From Planctomycetaceae bacterium (lineage in GTDB: Bacteria; Planctomycetota; Planctomycetia; Planctomycetales; Planctomycetaceae): a DNA stretch of 53,406 nt. This document shows, in pieces, positions 1-8,008 of the stretch. How positions within the stretch are numbered: position 1 is the stretch's first letter; every line of letters begins with the position of its first letter. Location: positions 1 to 53,406 of the forward strand of contig JANQQW010000356.1 of assembly GCA_028284885.1 (NCBI GenBank), written 5' to 3'. The notes beneath the pieces are model-generated. The model saw only the letters and a program-made list of their open reading frames with translations. It searched no databases and had not been told where the DNA came from. Both the position numbers and the translations under genes were made by a program.

Positions 1-657
1 GCGTGTCGAGGCCGCGGTCGACTCGCCCCGCACGCCGAGCGCGACGACCGTCTTCTCGGAGACGTCCACGACGGTCACCTGCCCCTGCCGGCCCGGCTCG
101 CCGAGCGAACGGTCGCCGTACAGGAAGGCCATGGAGCGGTCGGCCATGCGACCGCGTTCCCCCTTCGGCATCTGCACCTCCACCGGGACCGTCATCGCGA
201 TCCGCCGCAGGGTGATGTGCCGGAACAGCGTGAAGAACCCCTTCCCCTCGGCTCGTCGGTACGCCGGGTACTCCTTCACCTCGACCACTCCGGTCGGCGT
301 GAACGTGGGGAAGTCCTTCGGCATGTCCCCCTCCTTGACCGGCTCGAACGCCAGCGACTCTCGGACCGAGACGATCCCGCTGCGGAGCTCGCCGGCGTCG
401 GCCAGATCGCGAAGCTGCTGCAGCCGCTCTCCGAGGGGCGAAGGCTCCGCCAGCAGACCGAGTGACTCGTCAATGGCCGCCCGCAGGTCGTCCACCGTGG
501 CCGACTCGTCCGCAACGAGGGTCTCGTCGAGTGCCTTCAGCAGCTCGACGGCGATCTCCGGACGGGGAAACGTCTCGTCGCCCGGGTCCGGGGCGCCGAA
601 CAGGGCGTAGCCGAGCGAGGAGAACGCGGCAACGGCGAGGGCGACGGGCTTGCGCAT
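1..657 (-). CDS. SOUL-like heme-binding family protein (3' end cut by window)
   Basis: The start is the ATG at 657 and the frame stays open to base 1, giving 219 visible residues with no stop. Residues 1-22 are a short hydrophobic leader and could be a signal peptide. The segment 'VVEVKEYPAYRRAEG', followed by 'RRIAMTVPVEVQM' and 'SMAFLYGD', matches the order of conserved blocks in SOUL/HBP proteins, where an opening strand precedes an 'IAMTxPV' block. Those proteins bind heme or porphyrins, but heme binding here is inferred from the family only. It is transcribed away from the LRR gene that starts at 931. The 273-bp intergenic stretch shows no clear motif. Confidence 0.6.
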   Translation of the reverse strand, partial: MRKPVALAVAAFSSLGYALFGAPDPGDETFPRPEIAVELLKALDETLVADESATVDDLRAAIDESLGLLAEPSPLGERLQQLRDLADAGELRSGIVSVRESLAFEPVKEGDMPKDFPTFTPTGVVEVKEYPAYRRAEGKGFFTLFRHITLRRIAMTVPVEVQMPKGERGRMADRSMAFLYGDRSLGEPGRQGQVTVVDVSEKTVVALGVRGESTAASTR

Positions 658-930
658 CGGAGCTTCTCCAGAGCGAACTTCGGGGACCGGCCACCCTCAC
701 GGGTCGCACCACTCGATCATTCGCAGCGACGGCGGGGGCGGATGCCCGAAATCCGCCTCCGGCGGTCGGATTCTCCAGGACGGGCCGCACCGGTCCGAAC
801 GAGCATGCCGACGGTCCTGACACCAGTTCGCCAGGTGGTGAGCCGTCCGGACTCGACGCCCGGCTTGCCACGCGTGGCCCCAGGTTCGATCGTACGGGGC
901 GTCGAAGTCGACTCCCGGAGCGGTGGCACG

Positions 931-2271
931 ATGGACGAGACACGCGAGCAGGAATTCGTCGAGGCGATCCTCGCCGACCCGGACGACGACGGCCTCCGCG
1001 GCGCCTACGGCGACTGGCTCCTCGAGCAGGGTGACGAACGGGGCGGCTTCGTCCACGCCCAACTCCAACTCGCGGCCACGCCCAAGACGGACGAGGCCTG
1101 GTGGGAACGCCGGCGCAAGGTCGAGGCCTTCCTCGACCGCAGCGGCAAGAAGTGGGCCCGCCAACTCGGCAAGGTCGGCAGCGTCGCCTGGGGCATCGAG
1201 CCGGCTCACCTCGTCCGCCGGGACTGGTTCGAACGGGGAACGGTGGAGCGGGCGACCTTCCCCAACTGGTCGCAGTTCGAGAAGTCGTTCGACGACGCCT
1301 GGAAGGTCGCCCCGATTCGCGAGGTGCGGGTCAACAAGTGGTCGGACGCCGGCATCGAGTCGTTCTTCCAGCCGAAGTACCTGAACCGTGTGCGCGGCCT
1401 CTGGCTGACGTGGGACGGCTTCGACCCCGCCTGCACCCGCGTCTCGACGCTGTTCGCCGCCGCCGACATGCGGCAGATCGAACGACTGCGACTCTTCGAC
1501 CGTATGCTGCGGCCCGACGGATGGACCCGACTGCTGGACTGCCGCTACGACGCGCTCCGTCGGCTGGAGCTCGTCAACACGCAGTCCAACGGGCCGGCCG
1601 TCGGCGACCTGTTGTCCGACCTCGTGGACTGGTCGCCGCTGGAACGGGTCGAGCACCTCGTGGCCGACGCGAGCCAACACGGGGAGTCGGGGGTCGTCGC
1701 CCTCGCCGAGTCTCCCCGGGTCGCGAAGCTGCAGTCGCTGTCGCTGGCCGGCAACGAACTCGGGGACGAGTCGTTCGCCGCGATCGCCGCGTCGCCGTAC
1801 CTCTCCGGCTTGGGCGAGCTCTCGCTGGCCGCCAACAGCCCGTCGCCGGCCGGGATCGCCGCGATCGCCAACGGCTCGCAACTCGCCGGACTGCGGCGGC
1901 TCGACCTGGGCGACACGGAGCTCGGCGTCGACGGGGCGGCCGCTCTCGCTTCGTCGACGGGACTCGGTTCGCTGCACGAACTGCGTCTCGCGCGGGCCGG
2001 CACGGACGACGCGACCCTCCGCGCCTTGGCCGGCGGCCCGGGGCTCTCGCAGCTTCGAGGACTCGACCTGTGGCGGTGCCTGGGCGGTGGCGAGGCGGTC
2101 GTCGAACTGGTCACGTCGGACCGGTTGGAGAACCTGCAGTACGTCCGCGTCGGGTCCAGCAGTCTGTCGGACGAAGAGCTGAAGGCCATCCGCGAGCGGT
2201 TTCCGCGGAAGCACGGCTCGGCCCGAACCGGGTTGTTCGAGTTCACGACCGACCGCGATCTCGTCCCGTGA
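931..2271 (+). CDS. TIGR02996-domain protein with leucine-rich repeats
   Basis: This is a 446-residue protein. The ATG at 931 is chosen because the N-terminal domain begins right after it and CGGAG lies upstream; an ATG at 742 in the same frame would only add low-complexity sequence. Residues about 5-45 ('EFVEAILADPDDDGLRGAY', then 'DWLLEQGDERGGFVHAQ') fit the TIGR02996 repeat-companion domain, which is expanded in planctomycetes. From about residue 185 there are repeated 'LRRLxLxxxxLGxxG' units typical of ribonuclease-inhibitor-type LRRs. No signal peptide is visible, so it is probably cytoplasmic. Its role is unknown; LRRs suggest protein binding. Confidence 0.75.
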   Translation: MDETREQEFVEAILADPDDDGLRGAYGDWLLEQGDERGGFVHAQLQLAATPKTDEAWWERRRKVEAFLDRSGKKWARQLGKVGSVAWGIEPAHLVRRDWFERGTVERATFPNWSQFEKSFDDAWKVAPIREVRVNKWSDAGIESFFQPKYLNRVRGLWLTWDGFDPACTRVSTLFAAADMRQIERLRLFDRMLRPDGWTRLLDCRYDALRRLELVNTQSNGPAVGDLLSDLVDWSPLERVEHLVADASQHGESGVVALAESPRVAKLQSLSLAGNELGDESFAAIAASPYLSGLGELSLAANSPSPAGIAAIANGSQLAGLRRLDLGDTELGVDGAAALASSTGLGSLHELRLARAGTDDATLRALAGGPGLSQLRGLDLWRCLGGGEAVVELVTSDRLENLQYVRVGSSSLSDEELKAIRERFPRKHGSARTGLFEFTTDRDLVP

Positions 2272-2643
2272 CTACTCGACCCCGTACCCCTCGCCGACGT
2301 GCTCGACCTCGATGTTCGTGCGGATGCCGCCGCGGGGGGTGAACTCGGCCCGGATCTGCAGGTACCGCGGGCTCGTGACGGCGACGAGGTCGTCGAGGAT
2401 CAGGTTCGTCACGTCCTCGTAGAACGCCCCGTGGTTGCGGTACTGCTGCAGGTACAGCTTCAACGACTTCAGCTCGAAGCAGACCTGGTCCGCGATGTAC
2501 GTGATCGTCAGCGTGCCGAAGTCGGGCTGGCCGGTCTTCGGGCACATCGAGGTGAACTCCGGGCAGACCGTCTCGATGACGTAGTCCCGGTGCGGGTGGG
2601 GGTTCTCGAACGTCTCCAGGACGTCGCGGGAGGGTTCGCTCAT
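2272..2643 (-). CDS. queF: NADPH-dependent 7-cyano-7-deazaguanine reductase (preQ1 synthase), short type
   Basis: QueF reduces preQ0 to preQ1 in queuosine biosynthesis. The 123-residue product fits the short unimodular QueF type. 'CPKTGQPD' at residues 34-41 carries the nucleophilic Cys34 and the general acid Asp41. 'FELKSLKLY' (56-64) is the QueF family motif, and Glu76 in 'HGAFYED' matches the substrate-binding glutamate. The ATG at 2643 is preferred over an in-frame start at 2853, because the extra N-terminus is low-complexity. The gene ends head-on against the LRR gene (stops at 2271/2272). No other queuosine gene lies in the window. Confidence 0.93.
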   Translation of the reverse strand: MSEPSRDVLETFENPHPHRDYVIETVCPEFTSMCPKTGQPDFGTLTITYIADQVCFELKSLKLYLQQYRNHGAFYEDVTNLILDDLVAVTSPRYLQIRAEFTPRGGIRTNIEVEHVGEGYGVE

Positions 2644-2674
2644 CGTTGCTCGGCTCCTTGGTTGGCGTGCGAGG

Positions 2675-2680
2675 ATTCTA
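2675..2680 (-). promoter_or_regulatory. candidate -10 box of queF
   Basis: Read on the minus strand this is TAGAAT, 32 bases before the queF ATG. The same hexamer precedes three other genes in this window (cysE, the UbiA gene and the DUF1549/1553 gene). No good -35 box is visible, so confidence is low. Confidence 0.35.
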
Positions 2681-2780
2681 GGGGACGCCACCCGAATCAC
2701 CAGCCGCCACCGACGACGAGCGGGCATCCGAACTCTGGTCGTGGACTCGCCGGAGGGGCGTCGCGTGGAATCGCGCCCGC

Positions 2781-2797
2781 ACGGTCGCGGCTGGTCG
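2781..2797 (+). repeat. half-copy of intergenic repeat family C
   Basis: These 17 bases are identical to positions 27206-27222, the right arm of the long hairpin at 27153-27221. It lies in the divergent spacer between queF and the Ldh_2 gene. No matching left arm is seen nearby, so this is a solo unit. Confidence 0.55.
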
Positions 2798-2839
2798 GGG
2801 ACTCCCGTAGGATCGCGGCTCACCCACCGGAGCCACCGC

Positions 2840-3886
2840 ATGCCGACCTTCACCGCCGACCAGATTCACGCCATCGCCCACCGCATCCTCGTCGCCGTCG
2901 GGACGAGTGCCGAGAACGCCGAGGTCGTCGCGAGCGAGCTTCGCGACGCCAACCTCGCCGGGCACGACAGCCACGGCGTGATCCGGCTGCCGCAGTACTG
3001 CGAGTTCGTCGCGGACGGGTTCGTGAAGCCGGACGCCGGGTTCGAGGTCGTCGTCGACCGGCCCGCCTTCGCCGTCGTCGACGGGCAGTTCCACTTCGGG
3101 CAGGTGACGGCGACGAAGGCGCTCGACATCGCCCGCGAGAAGGCCCGGGCGATGGGGACCGGGACCGTCTTCGTCCGCAACTGCAACCACGTCGGCCGGC
3201 TCGGGTCCTACGCGGAGAAGGCGGCCCGCGACGGCTTCGCCGCCCAGATGTGCGTCAACGCCCCCGGACCGGGCCGCGTCGTCCCGTTCGGCAGCAAGCA
3301 GGGGAAGATGGGGACCAACCCGATCTCCATGGCCGCCCCGTGGAACGGCGACGCCATGCTGCTCGACATGACCAGTTCCGCCACCGCCGAGGGGAAGGTC
3401 CGCGTCGCCCACCAGGCCGGCAAGCCGATCCCCGAGGGCTGGATCCTCGACGCCGACGGCAACCCCTCGACCAACCCCGGCGACCTGTACGGCCCGCCGC
3501 TCGGGTCGATCCTGCCGCTCGGCGGGACCATGGCCCACAAGGGCTACGGGCTCTCCGTGATGATCGACGTCTTCGGCGGCATGCTCTCCGGCAGCGGCGT
3601 CTGCCGCAAGGACCTCCCCCGCGGGGCGAACGGCGTCTGGATGTACCTCGTCGACGTCGAACAGGTCCTCCCCAAGGACGAGTACGACCAGTGGATGAAG
3701 ACCTACGTCGACGACATGAAGAGCAGCGAACGGCTGCCGGGCGTCGACGAGATCCTGCTCCCCGGCGAGATCGAGCGGCGACGGCGGGCGGAGCGGCTCG
3801 CCAACGGCGTCGAGGTGGCCGACGGGACCTGGACGCTGCTCGGCGAACTCGCCGCCAAGCTCGGGACCAACCTCGACAACCTGTAG
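2840..3886 (+). CDS. Malate/L-lactate dehydrogenase family (Ldh_2) oxidoreductase
   Basis: The protein has 348 residues, the usual length for the Ldh_2/YbiC/AllD family of NAD(P)-dependent 2-hydroxyacid dehydrogenases, which differs in fold from classical lactate dehydrogenases. Family signatures include '[14 protein letters not shown]' near residue 40, '[14 protein letters not shown]' around 113-126, and the nucleotide-binding stretch with '[13 protein letters not shown]' around 155. The ATG at 2840 starts directly at the conserved '[14 protein letters not shown]' helix; an in-frame start at 2741 adds only unconserved sequence. The exact substrate (malate, lactate, ureidoglycolate or sugar acids) cannot be told from sequence. 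It is a single gene, divergent from queF. Confidence 0.88.
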   Translation: MPTFTADQIHAIAHRILVAVGTSAENAEVVASELRDANLAGHDSHGVIRLPQYCEFVADGFVKPDAGFEVVVDRPAFAVVDGQFHFGQVTATKALDIAREKARAMGTGTVFVRNCNHVGRLGSYAEKAARDGFAAQMCVNAPGPGRVVPFGSKQGKMGTNPISMAAPWNGDAMLLDMTSSATAEGKVRVAHQAGKPIPEGWILDADGNPSTNPGDLYGPPLGSILPLGGTMAHKGYGLSVMIDVFGGMLSGSGVCRKDLPRGANGVWMYLVDVEQVLPKDEYDQWMKTYVDDMKSSERLPGVDEILLPGEIERRRRAERLANGVEVADGTWTLLGELAAKLGTNLDNL

Positions 3887-4002
3887 TCCTCGGTCGATCG
3901 ACTTGCACGACCGCGTCCCTACGGGCATGTTGAACCGGGTTCGGGGCGATGCGTTCTCGTGGACGGCGTCGGCTCCGGCCCCGGTGAACGGCAGGGGGGA
4001 CG

Positions 4003-4497
4003 ATGGGCATGGTGGAGTCGGAGAGCAACCCGGTTAACATCCTCGTCGTCGAGGACAACCCCATCGACCGGAAGCTCCTCGCGCGGCGGATGCTCAAGGA
4101 GGAGGTTCGCAACCCGCTCGTGTTCGCCGGCGACGGCATCGAGGCCCTCGAGATCCTCAGGCGACGAGACGCGGGCGGCATCGCGTCGCCGTTCCTCGTC
4201 CTCCTCGACCTCCGCCTGCCGAAGATGAACGGCTTCGAGTTCCTCGACGCCGTCCGCGACGACCCGGAACTGGCCAAGTCGATCGTCGTCGTGCTGACGA
4301 CCTCCGACGACGAACGCGACGTCGACGAGGCCTACAGGCGGCAGGTCGCCGGCTACCTCAGCAAGGAAGAGGTCCTCGCCGACTTCGGGAAGCTGAAACG
4401 GCTGATCGAGGCGATGGAGTCCTCCCTGCGATTTCCCGTCATCGACCCGGGCCAGTCACTGGAGAATGCGGCGACGGAAGGCGACAATCCCCGCTGA
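4003..4497 (+). CDS. Stand-alone response-regulator receiver protein (Rcp1-like)
   Basis: The 164 residues form one CheY-like receiver domain with no output domain. 'ILVVEDNPIDRKLL' carries the acidic pocket, 'LVLLDLRLPKMNGFEFL' carries the phospho-acceptor Asp, and 'VVVLTTSDDERD' has the conserved Thr. The usual late Lys is in 'GYLSKEE'. A tail of about 30 residues follows. The spacing between receiver blocks resembles the Rcp1/phytochrome-partner group. No histidine kinase lies nearby, so the partner is unknown. An ATG at 4009 is an alternative start. It lies 38 bp before a membrane-protein gene on the same strand. Confidence 0.88.
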   Translation: MGMVESESNPVNILVVEDNPIDRKLLARRMLKEEVRNPLVFAGDGIEALEILRRRDAGGIASPFLVLLDLRLPKMNGFEFLDAVRDDPELAKSIVVVLTTSDDERDVDEAYRRQVAGYLSKEEVLADFGKLKRLIEAMESSLRFPVIDPGQSLENAATEGDNPR

Positions 4498-4535
4498 CCG
4501 CGAATCGTCCCGAGACTCCCAGCCGGACCGCTGCG

Positions 4536-5018
4536 ATGTTCCACCCGACGCTGCTCCTGCTCGGCCAGTCGGCCGACCCCGCCCCGAACGCCTGGGCGCG
4601 GCTCGTCGAGAACTTCGTGACGCTGCTCGCCGCGCTCTGGGGGCTGCTGCTGAGCATCGGCGAGATCGTGCTGCCCTTCCTGCCGCTGCTGGCGTGGATC
4701 GCCGTCTGGACGTTCGCCGTCAACTGGGTCCGGCTCCGCCGCATCCTGCTGTTCGAGGGGGGCTGGATCGGCGTACTGCTGCTGGGCGTCGTCGCCGTGC
4801 TCGTCTGGGGAACCGTCGCCCCGCCCGCCGGCGGGCACCACGACCTGCTGGGCATGCAGGTCAGCAACTACGTCGGCAAGACGATCTACGTCACGGCCCT
4901 GATCGTGATCGCCTCCCTCTGCGGCTCCACCCAACTCTCCGGAGCCGCCGGCGTCGTCGCCAGGTTCGAGGAAGAGGACGCCGCCATTCAGAACGCCGAG
5001 GCCCACGCCGGCCACTGA
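4536..5018 (+). CDS. Conserved planctomycete-type integral membrane protein
   Basis: This 160-residue protein is dominated by hydrophobic helices: roughly residues 26-60 (long enough for two crossings), 72-92 and 108-128. A basic loop ('NWVRLRRILL') follows the first hydrophobic block, and the tail is acidic and His-containing. No catalytic motif is visible. I recall similar proteins in other planctomycetes but know no assigned function. The stop TGA at 5016-5018 overlaps the GAGG that serves as ribosome binding site for the next gene, so translation of the two is probably coupled. Confidence 0.7.
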   Translation: MFHPTLLLLGQSADPAPNAWARLVENFVTLLAALWGLLLSIGEIVLPFLPLLAWIAVWTFAVNWVRLRRILLFEGGWIGVLLLGVVAVLVWGTVAPPAGGHHDLLGMQVSNYVGKTIYVTALIVIASLCGSTQLSGAAGVVARFEEEDAAIQNAEAHAGH

Positions 5019-5026
5019 GGTTTGCC

Positions 5027-6232
5027 ATGCCGACCATCTTGATCGTGGCAGCCAGTCCACTCGATCAAGACAGGCTGCGCCTCAGTGCCGAAGTCCGTGA
5101 TATCCGCCACGCTCTTCAACGCTCCCGGCATCGGGACGACTGGACGATCGAGAGCAACGAAGCGGTCACGCTTGACGACTTCCGCCGTGCTTTGCTCGAC
5201 CACAACCCTGTGATCTGCCATTTCGCCGGGCATGGGGACGCCGGGGGTCTGTGTTTCGAGGATGCCGACGGCGGTTCGGCGAATGCCGATGCAGCATCAC
5301 TGGCGCGATTGTTCCACCACTTCAAGAGCGACTTGAAGTGTGTCCTCCTCAACGCGTGCTACTCCGATCATCAAGCTGAGGTAATTCGTGACGAGATCGA
5401 CTATGTGATCGGCATGCGTCGCGGGATCCACGACGATCCCGCCCGCCGATTTGCAGTTGCGTTCTACGACGCCATCTTCGCAGGGACGGACTTTCGCACT
5501 GCATTCGACCTCGGATGTACTGCGCTTGATCTCAATGGACTGCCAGACTCCGACGTACCCGTTTTTCTCTCTGCGACGCACCTGACGAGTTCGACACTGT
5601 CCTACTCTGCGCAGGTCCCGGCAATCGAGCGGTTTCTGTACACCTACTACAACACGCCCTTTGAAGAGCGTGCTGAACTCACGACCAAGGGTGAGGTACT
5701 GCAGTCAACCATCACGAAGCACTATGGTGAGAAACCACATCGAAACATCAATCAGGTCCGCGTTCTCAGCGTTTCGCGAATCGACGACCAGCACTCGCGA
5801 ATCACAGTCGATCTAAGTGATGGACTGGATAGGGGGCAGGTCACGGTATACCTGCGGATCAAGCATCTCGACATTCGAGTGGAATGGGAGGCGACAGTCG
5901 GGCTCTGGAGTGTTCCACCCCGGACTTTCTTGACCCTTGGCTCAAGTGTCCCGGTCCTGGCACGTGTGCAGGCCCGGCTCTCGGACCGCTACTGGGGAGA
6001 GTTCTCGGATCGTGAGCGGGAATTCCAAGCGATCTCGCTACAGACGCGAGACGGTGAGCTGATTGAGGCTTACGTGGGCCGATCGACTGCTGATTACGAG
6101 CCGCTAATGGCAATCTTGTCGGACGGCAATCAGCACTCACTAACGCTGGAACTGGCACACGTTACGGAGCGGAGGGACACGCCGGTGGTCACCCGCCTCC
6201 TCTCGCAGAACTGGCTGTGCGGCAACGACTAA
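5027..6232 (+). CDS. CHAT-domain (caspase-like) protein with an uncharacterised C-terminal region
   Basis: The protein has 401 residues. The ATG at 5027 has a good GAGG six bases upstream. Residues 1-185 form a CHAT fold: 'HFAGHGD' (65-71) supplies the catalytic His69, and 'LLNACYS' (107-113) supplies the nucleophile Cys111, the His/Cys dyad of clan CD peptidases. Residues about 190-401 match nothing I recognise; they start with a helical stretch rich in Tyr/Phe and continue as beta-rich sequence. The gene has visibly lower GC and more A/T-ending codons than its neighbours, suggesting transfer. CHAT proteases are known in bacterial defence and cell death; a role here is inference. Its stop overlaps the fmt stop by 3 bp on the opposite strand. 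Confidence 0.85.
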   Translation: MPTILIVAASPLDQDRLRLSAEVRDIRHALQRSRHRDDWTIESNEAVTLDDFRRALLDHNPVICHFAGHGDAGGLCFEDADGGSANADAASLARLFHHFKSDLKCVLLNACYSDHQAEVIRDEIDYVIGMRRGIHDDPARRFAVAFYDAIFAGTDFRTAFDLGCTALDLNGLPDSDVPVFLSATHLTSSTLSYSAQVPAIERFLYTYYNTPFEERAELTTKGEVLQSTITKHYGEKPHRNINQVRVLSVSRIDDQHSRITVDLSDGLDRGQVTVYLRIKHLDIRVEWEATVGLWSVPPRTFLTLGSSVPVLARVQARLSDRYWGEFSDREREFQAISLQTRDGELIEAYVGRSTADYEPLMAILSDGNQHSLTLELAHVTERRDTPVVTRLLSQNWLCGND

Positions 6233-7188
6233 CTCGTCGTTGAAGTGAACCGGTCCCCTGCCACCAGCTGATGCCCGCGCAGGAACTCGGCGACGTCCAT
6301 CGCCCGCTTGCCCTCCGGCTGCACGCGGAGGATCGAGGCGCAGCCGTCGCCCGTGCGGACGACGAGACGCTCGGTGTCCACCTCGACGATCGTGCCGGGC
6401 GCCGCGTCGTCGGCCCCGCTGAGCCACGTCGGCTCGACGTCCAGCACCAGCATCCGCAGCGGCGGGGCGTCGCCGTGCACGAGGTGGCTCGACGGCTTCG
6501 GCCACGGCTGCATCGCCCGGATGCGGCAGTCGATCTCGCGGGTCGTCTCGGACCAGTCGATCAGCCCGTCCGACTTCTCCAGCCGCGGAGCCTTCGTGAC
6601 GAGTGACGCGTCCTGCTTCCGTGGCTCGATCGTCCCGGCGGCGAGGCCGTCGACGACTTCGAGTGTCAGCGGCACGGCGAGGTCGGCGAGGCGGAGCATC
6701 AGTTCGCCGGACGTCTCCTTCTCGCCGATCGGCGTCTTGACGACCCTGAGGATCGGGCCGGCGTCGAGCCGGGGTTCGATGCGGAAGATCGTGACGCCCG
6801 TTTCGGCGTCCCCCTTCCAGACGGCGTACTGCACCGGGGCCGCGCCGCGGTATTTTGGGAGCAACGAGCCGTGCAGGTTGATCGTCGCGAGCCGCGGCGC
6901 GTCGATGACGTCGGGCTTCAGCAGTTGGCCGTACGCGGCGACGACCGTCACGTCCGGCTGCAGCCCGCGGATCTCTTCGACGACCTCCGGAACGTTCACG
7001 TTCTCCGGCTGCAGCACCGGCGTGCCCCGTTCGAGGGCGAGTTCCTTGAGCGGATTCCGGTGCCGATGATGCCCCCGCCCCGTCCGGTCCGGCTGCGTGC
7101 ACAACCCGACGACCTCGTGCGACGAGTCGTAGAGCGCCCGAAACGCCGGCTCGGCGAAGGCCCCGGTTCCCATCAGCAACAGTCGCAT
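6229..7188 (-). CDS. fmt: Methionyl-tRNA formyltransferase
   Basis: Fmt formylates initiator Met-tRNA using 10-formyltetrahydrofolate. The product has 319 residues, normal for the family. The N-terminal Rossmann-like domain opens with 'LLLMGTGAFAEPAFRALY'. The catalytic block 'NLHGSLLPKYRGAAP' (104-118) holds Asn104 and His106, and Asp142 in 'EPRLDAGPIL' completes the triad. A C-terminal OB-type domain begins near residue 205. def lies 162 bp upstream on the same strand, the classic def-fmt pairing, although a repeat-rich spacer separates them here. Confidence 0.95.
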   Translation of the reverse strand: MRLLLMGTGAFAEPAFRALYDSSHEVVGLCTQPDRTGRGHHRHRNPLKELALERGTPVLQPENVNVPEVVEEIRGLQPDVTVVAAYGQLLKPDVIDAPRLATINLHGSLLPKYRGAAPVQYAVWKGDAETGVTIFRIEPRLDAGPILRVVKTPIGEKETSGELMLRLADLAVPLTLEVVDGLAAGTIEPRKQDASLVTKAPRLEKSDGLIDWSETTREIDCRIRAMQPWPKPSSHLVHGDAPPLRMLVLDVEPTWLSGADDAAPGTIVEVDTERLVVRTGDGCASILRVQPEGKRAMDVAEFLRGHQLVAGDRFTSTTS

Positions 7189-7243
7189 GTGTGTCCTTCC
7201 CAGTGCTCGGGGACACCGAACGACTGCGGCCCCCTCTCCCTGA

Positions 7244-7268
7244 CCCTCTCCCCCCGGAGGGGCGAGGG
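7244..7268. repeat. C-rich/G-rich interspersed hairpin
   Basis: Hairpin of ccctc-t-cccc against gggg-c-gaggg with a 5-base loop, between fmt and def. It resembles the CCCTCTCCC/GGGAGAGGG-type debris repeats found in many bacterial genomes. No T-tract follows on either strand, so I do not call it a terminator. Confidence 0.5.
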
Positions 7269-7316
7269 GGCTTTCAAGGCGTGCGTCGAAGACGCGGTGT
7301 CATCCCCGCCTGACAG

Positions 7317-7348
7317 CTCTTGACTCTCGACCCTCGACTCTTGACTCC
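7317..7348. repeat. short degenerate tandem of cttgactctcgac-like units
   Basis: About two and a half units alternating 'ttgactc' and 'tcgac', ending two bases before the def stop codon. It looks like low-complexity repeat debris rather than a coding or regulatory element. Confidence 0.45.
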
Positions 7349-7350
7349 GT

Positions 7351-7926
7351 TCACTTCGGCTCGAGTTCCTTGAGTCGCTTCTTCAGCTCCTCGTCGCTCG
7401 CCACGTCTTGGGTCGATTGTTGGCTGCGGAAGACGGTCTCGAACTCCTCGATGCGGTCGGCCCGCTCTCGTTTCGCCGAGTCCGTCATCCGGTCGATGAA
7501 CATCACCCCGTCGATGTGGTCGTTCTCGTGCTGCACCACGCGGCTGGGGAGGTCGTCCAGTTCCAGCGTGTACGGCTCGCCGGAGAGGTCGAACGCGTCG
7601 ACGACGATCTGCTTCGCCCGCCGCACGGGGCCGTACAGCTCCGGCAGGCTGAGGCAGCCTTCCTCCCCCTCGACGCTCCCCTTCCGCGAGACGATCTCCG
7701 GGTTGATGAAGACGAACTCCTGGTCCGCCTCCTCGGGGTCGCCGGTCGGGTTGACGAGGAACAGCCGGTAGGGCAGCCCCACCTGGTTCGCGGCGAGGCC
7801 GATCCCGTTCGCCTCGTACATCAGCTCGAACATCTCGTCGACCGTCCGCCGCAGTTCGGCGTCGATCTGCGTGATCGGCTTGGACTTCCAGCGGAGGGCG
7901 GGGTGGGGGTAGAGGACGATTTCCAT
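7351..7926 (-). CDS. def: Peptide deformylase
   Basis: Def removes the N-formyl group from nascent proteins. It has 191 residues with all three family motifs: 'GIGLAANQVG' (41-50), 'EGCLSLPE' with metal ligand Cys91, and 'QHENDHIDG' with metal ligands His133 and His137 and catalytic Glu134. The C-terminus carries an extra charged helix of about 35 residues (Lys/Glu-rich). A TATAAT box lies about 37 bases upstream, so it probably has its own promoter despite nadB lying upstream on the same strand. fmt follows downstream. Confidence 0.96.
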   Translation of the reverse strand: MEIVLYPHPALRWKSKPITQIDAELRRTVDEMFELMYEANGIGLAANQVGLPYRLFLVNPTGDPEEADQEFVFINPEIVSRKGSVEGEEGCLSLPELYGPVRRAKQIVVDAFDLSGEPYTLELDDLPSRVVQHENDHIDGVMFIDRMTDSAKRERADRIEEFETVFRSQQSTQDVASDEELKKRLKELEPK

Positions 7927-7962
7927 CGGAGCTTCGGCGGGGACGGCGTGGCGGACGATCGG

Positions 7963-7968
7963 ATTATA
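7963..7968 (-). promoter_or_regulatory. candidate -10 box of def
   Basis: A perfect TATAAT read on the minus strand, 36 bases before the def ATG, in a GC-rich spacer. No convincing -35 box is visible at 16-18 bp. Confidence 0.4.
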
Positions 7969-8008
7969 GGGCCCGCAGTCTGAAACCAGTATGACACGTA
8001 ACGCGTGG

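Noticed and set aside
7244-7268. Possible terminator between def and fmt
   Set aside because: The hairpin lacks a following T-tract on the minus strand, and the sequence matches a widespread repeat type.
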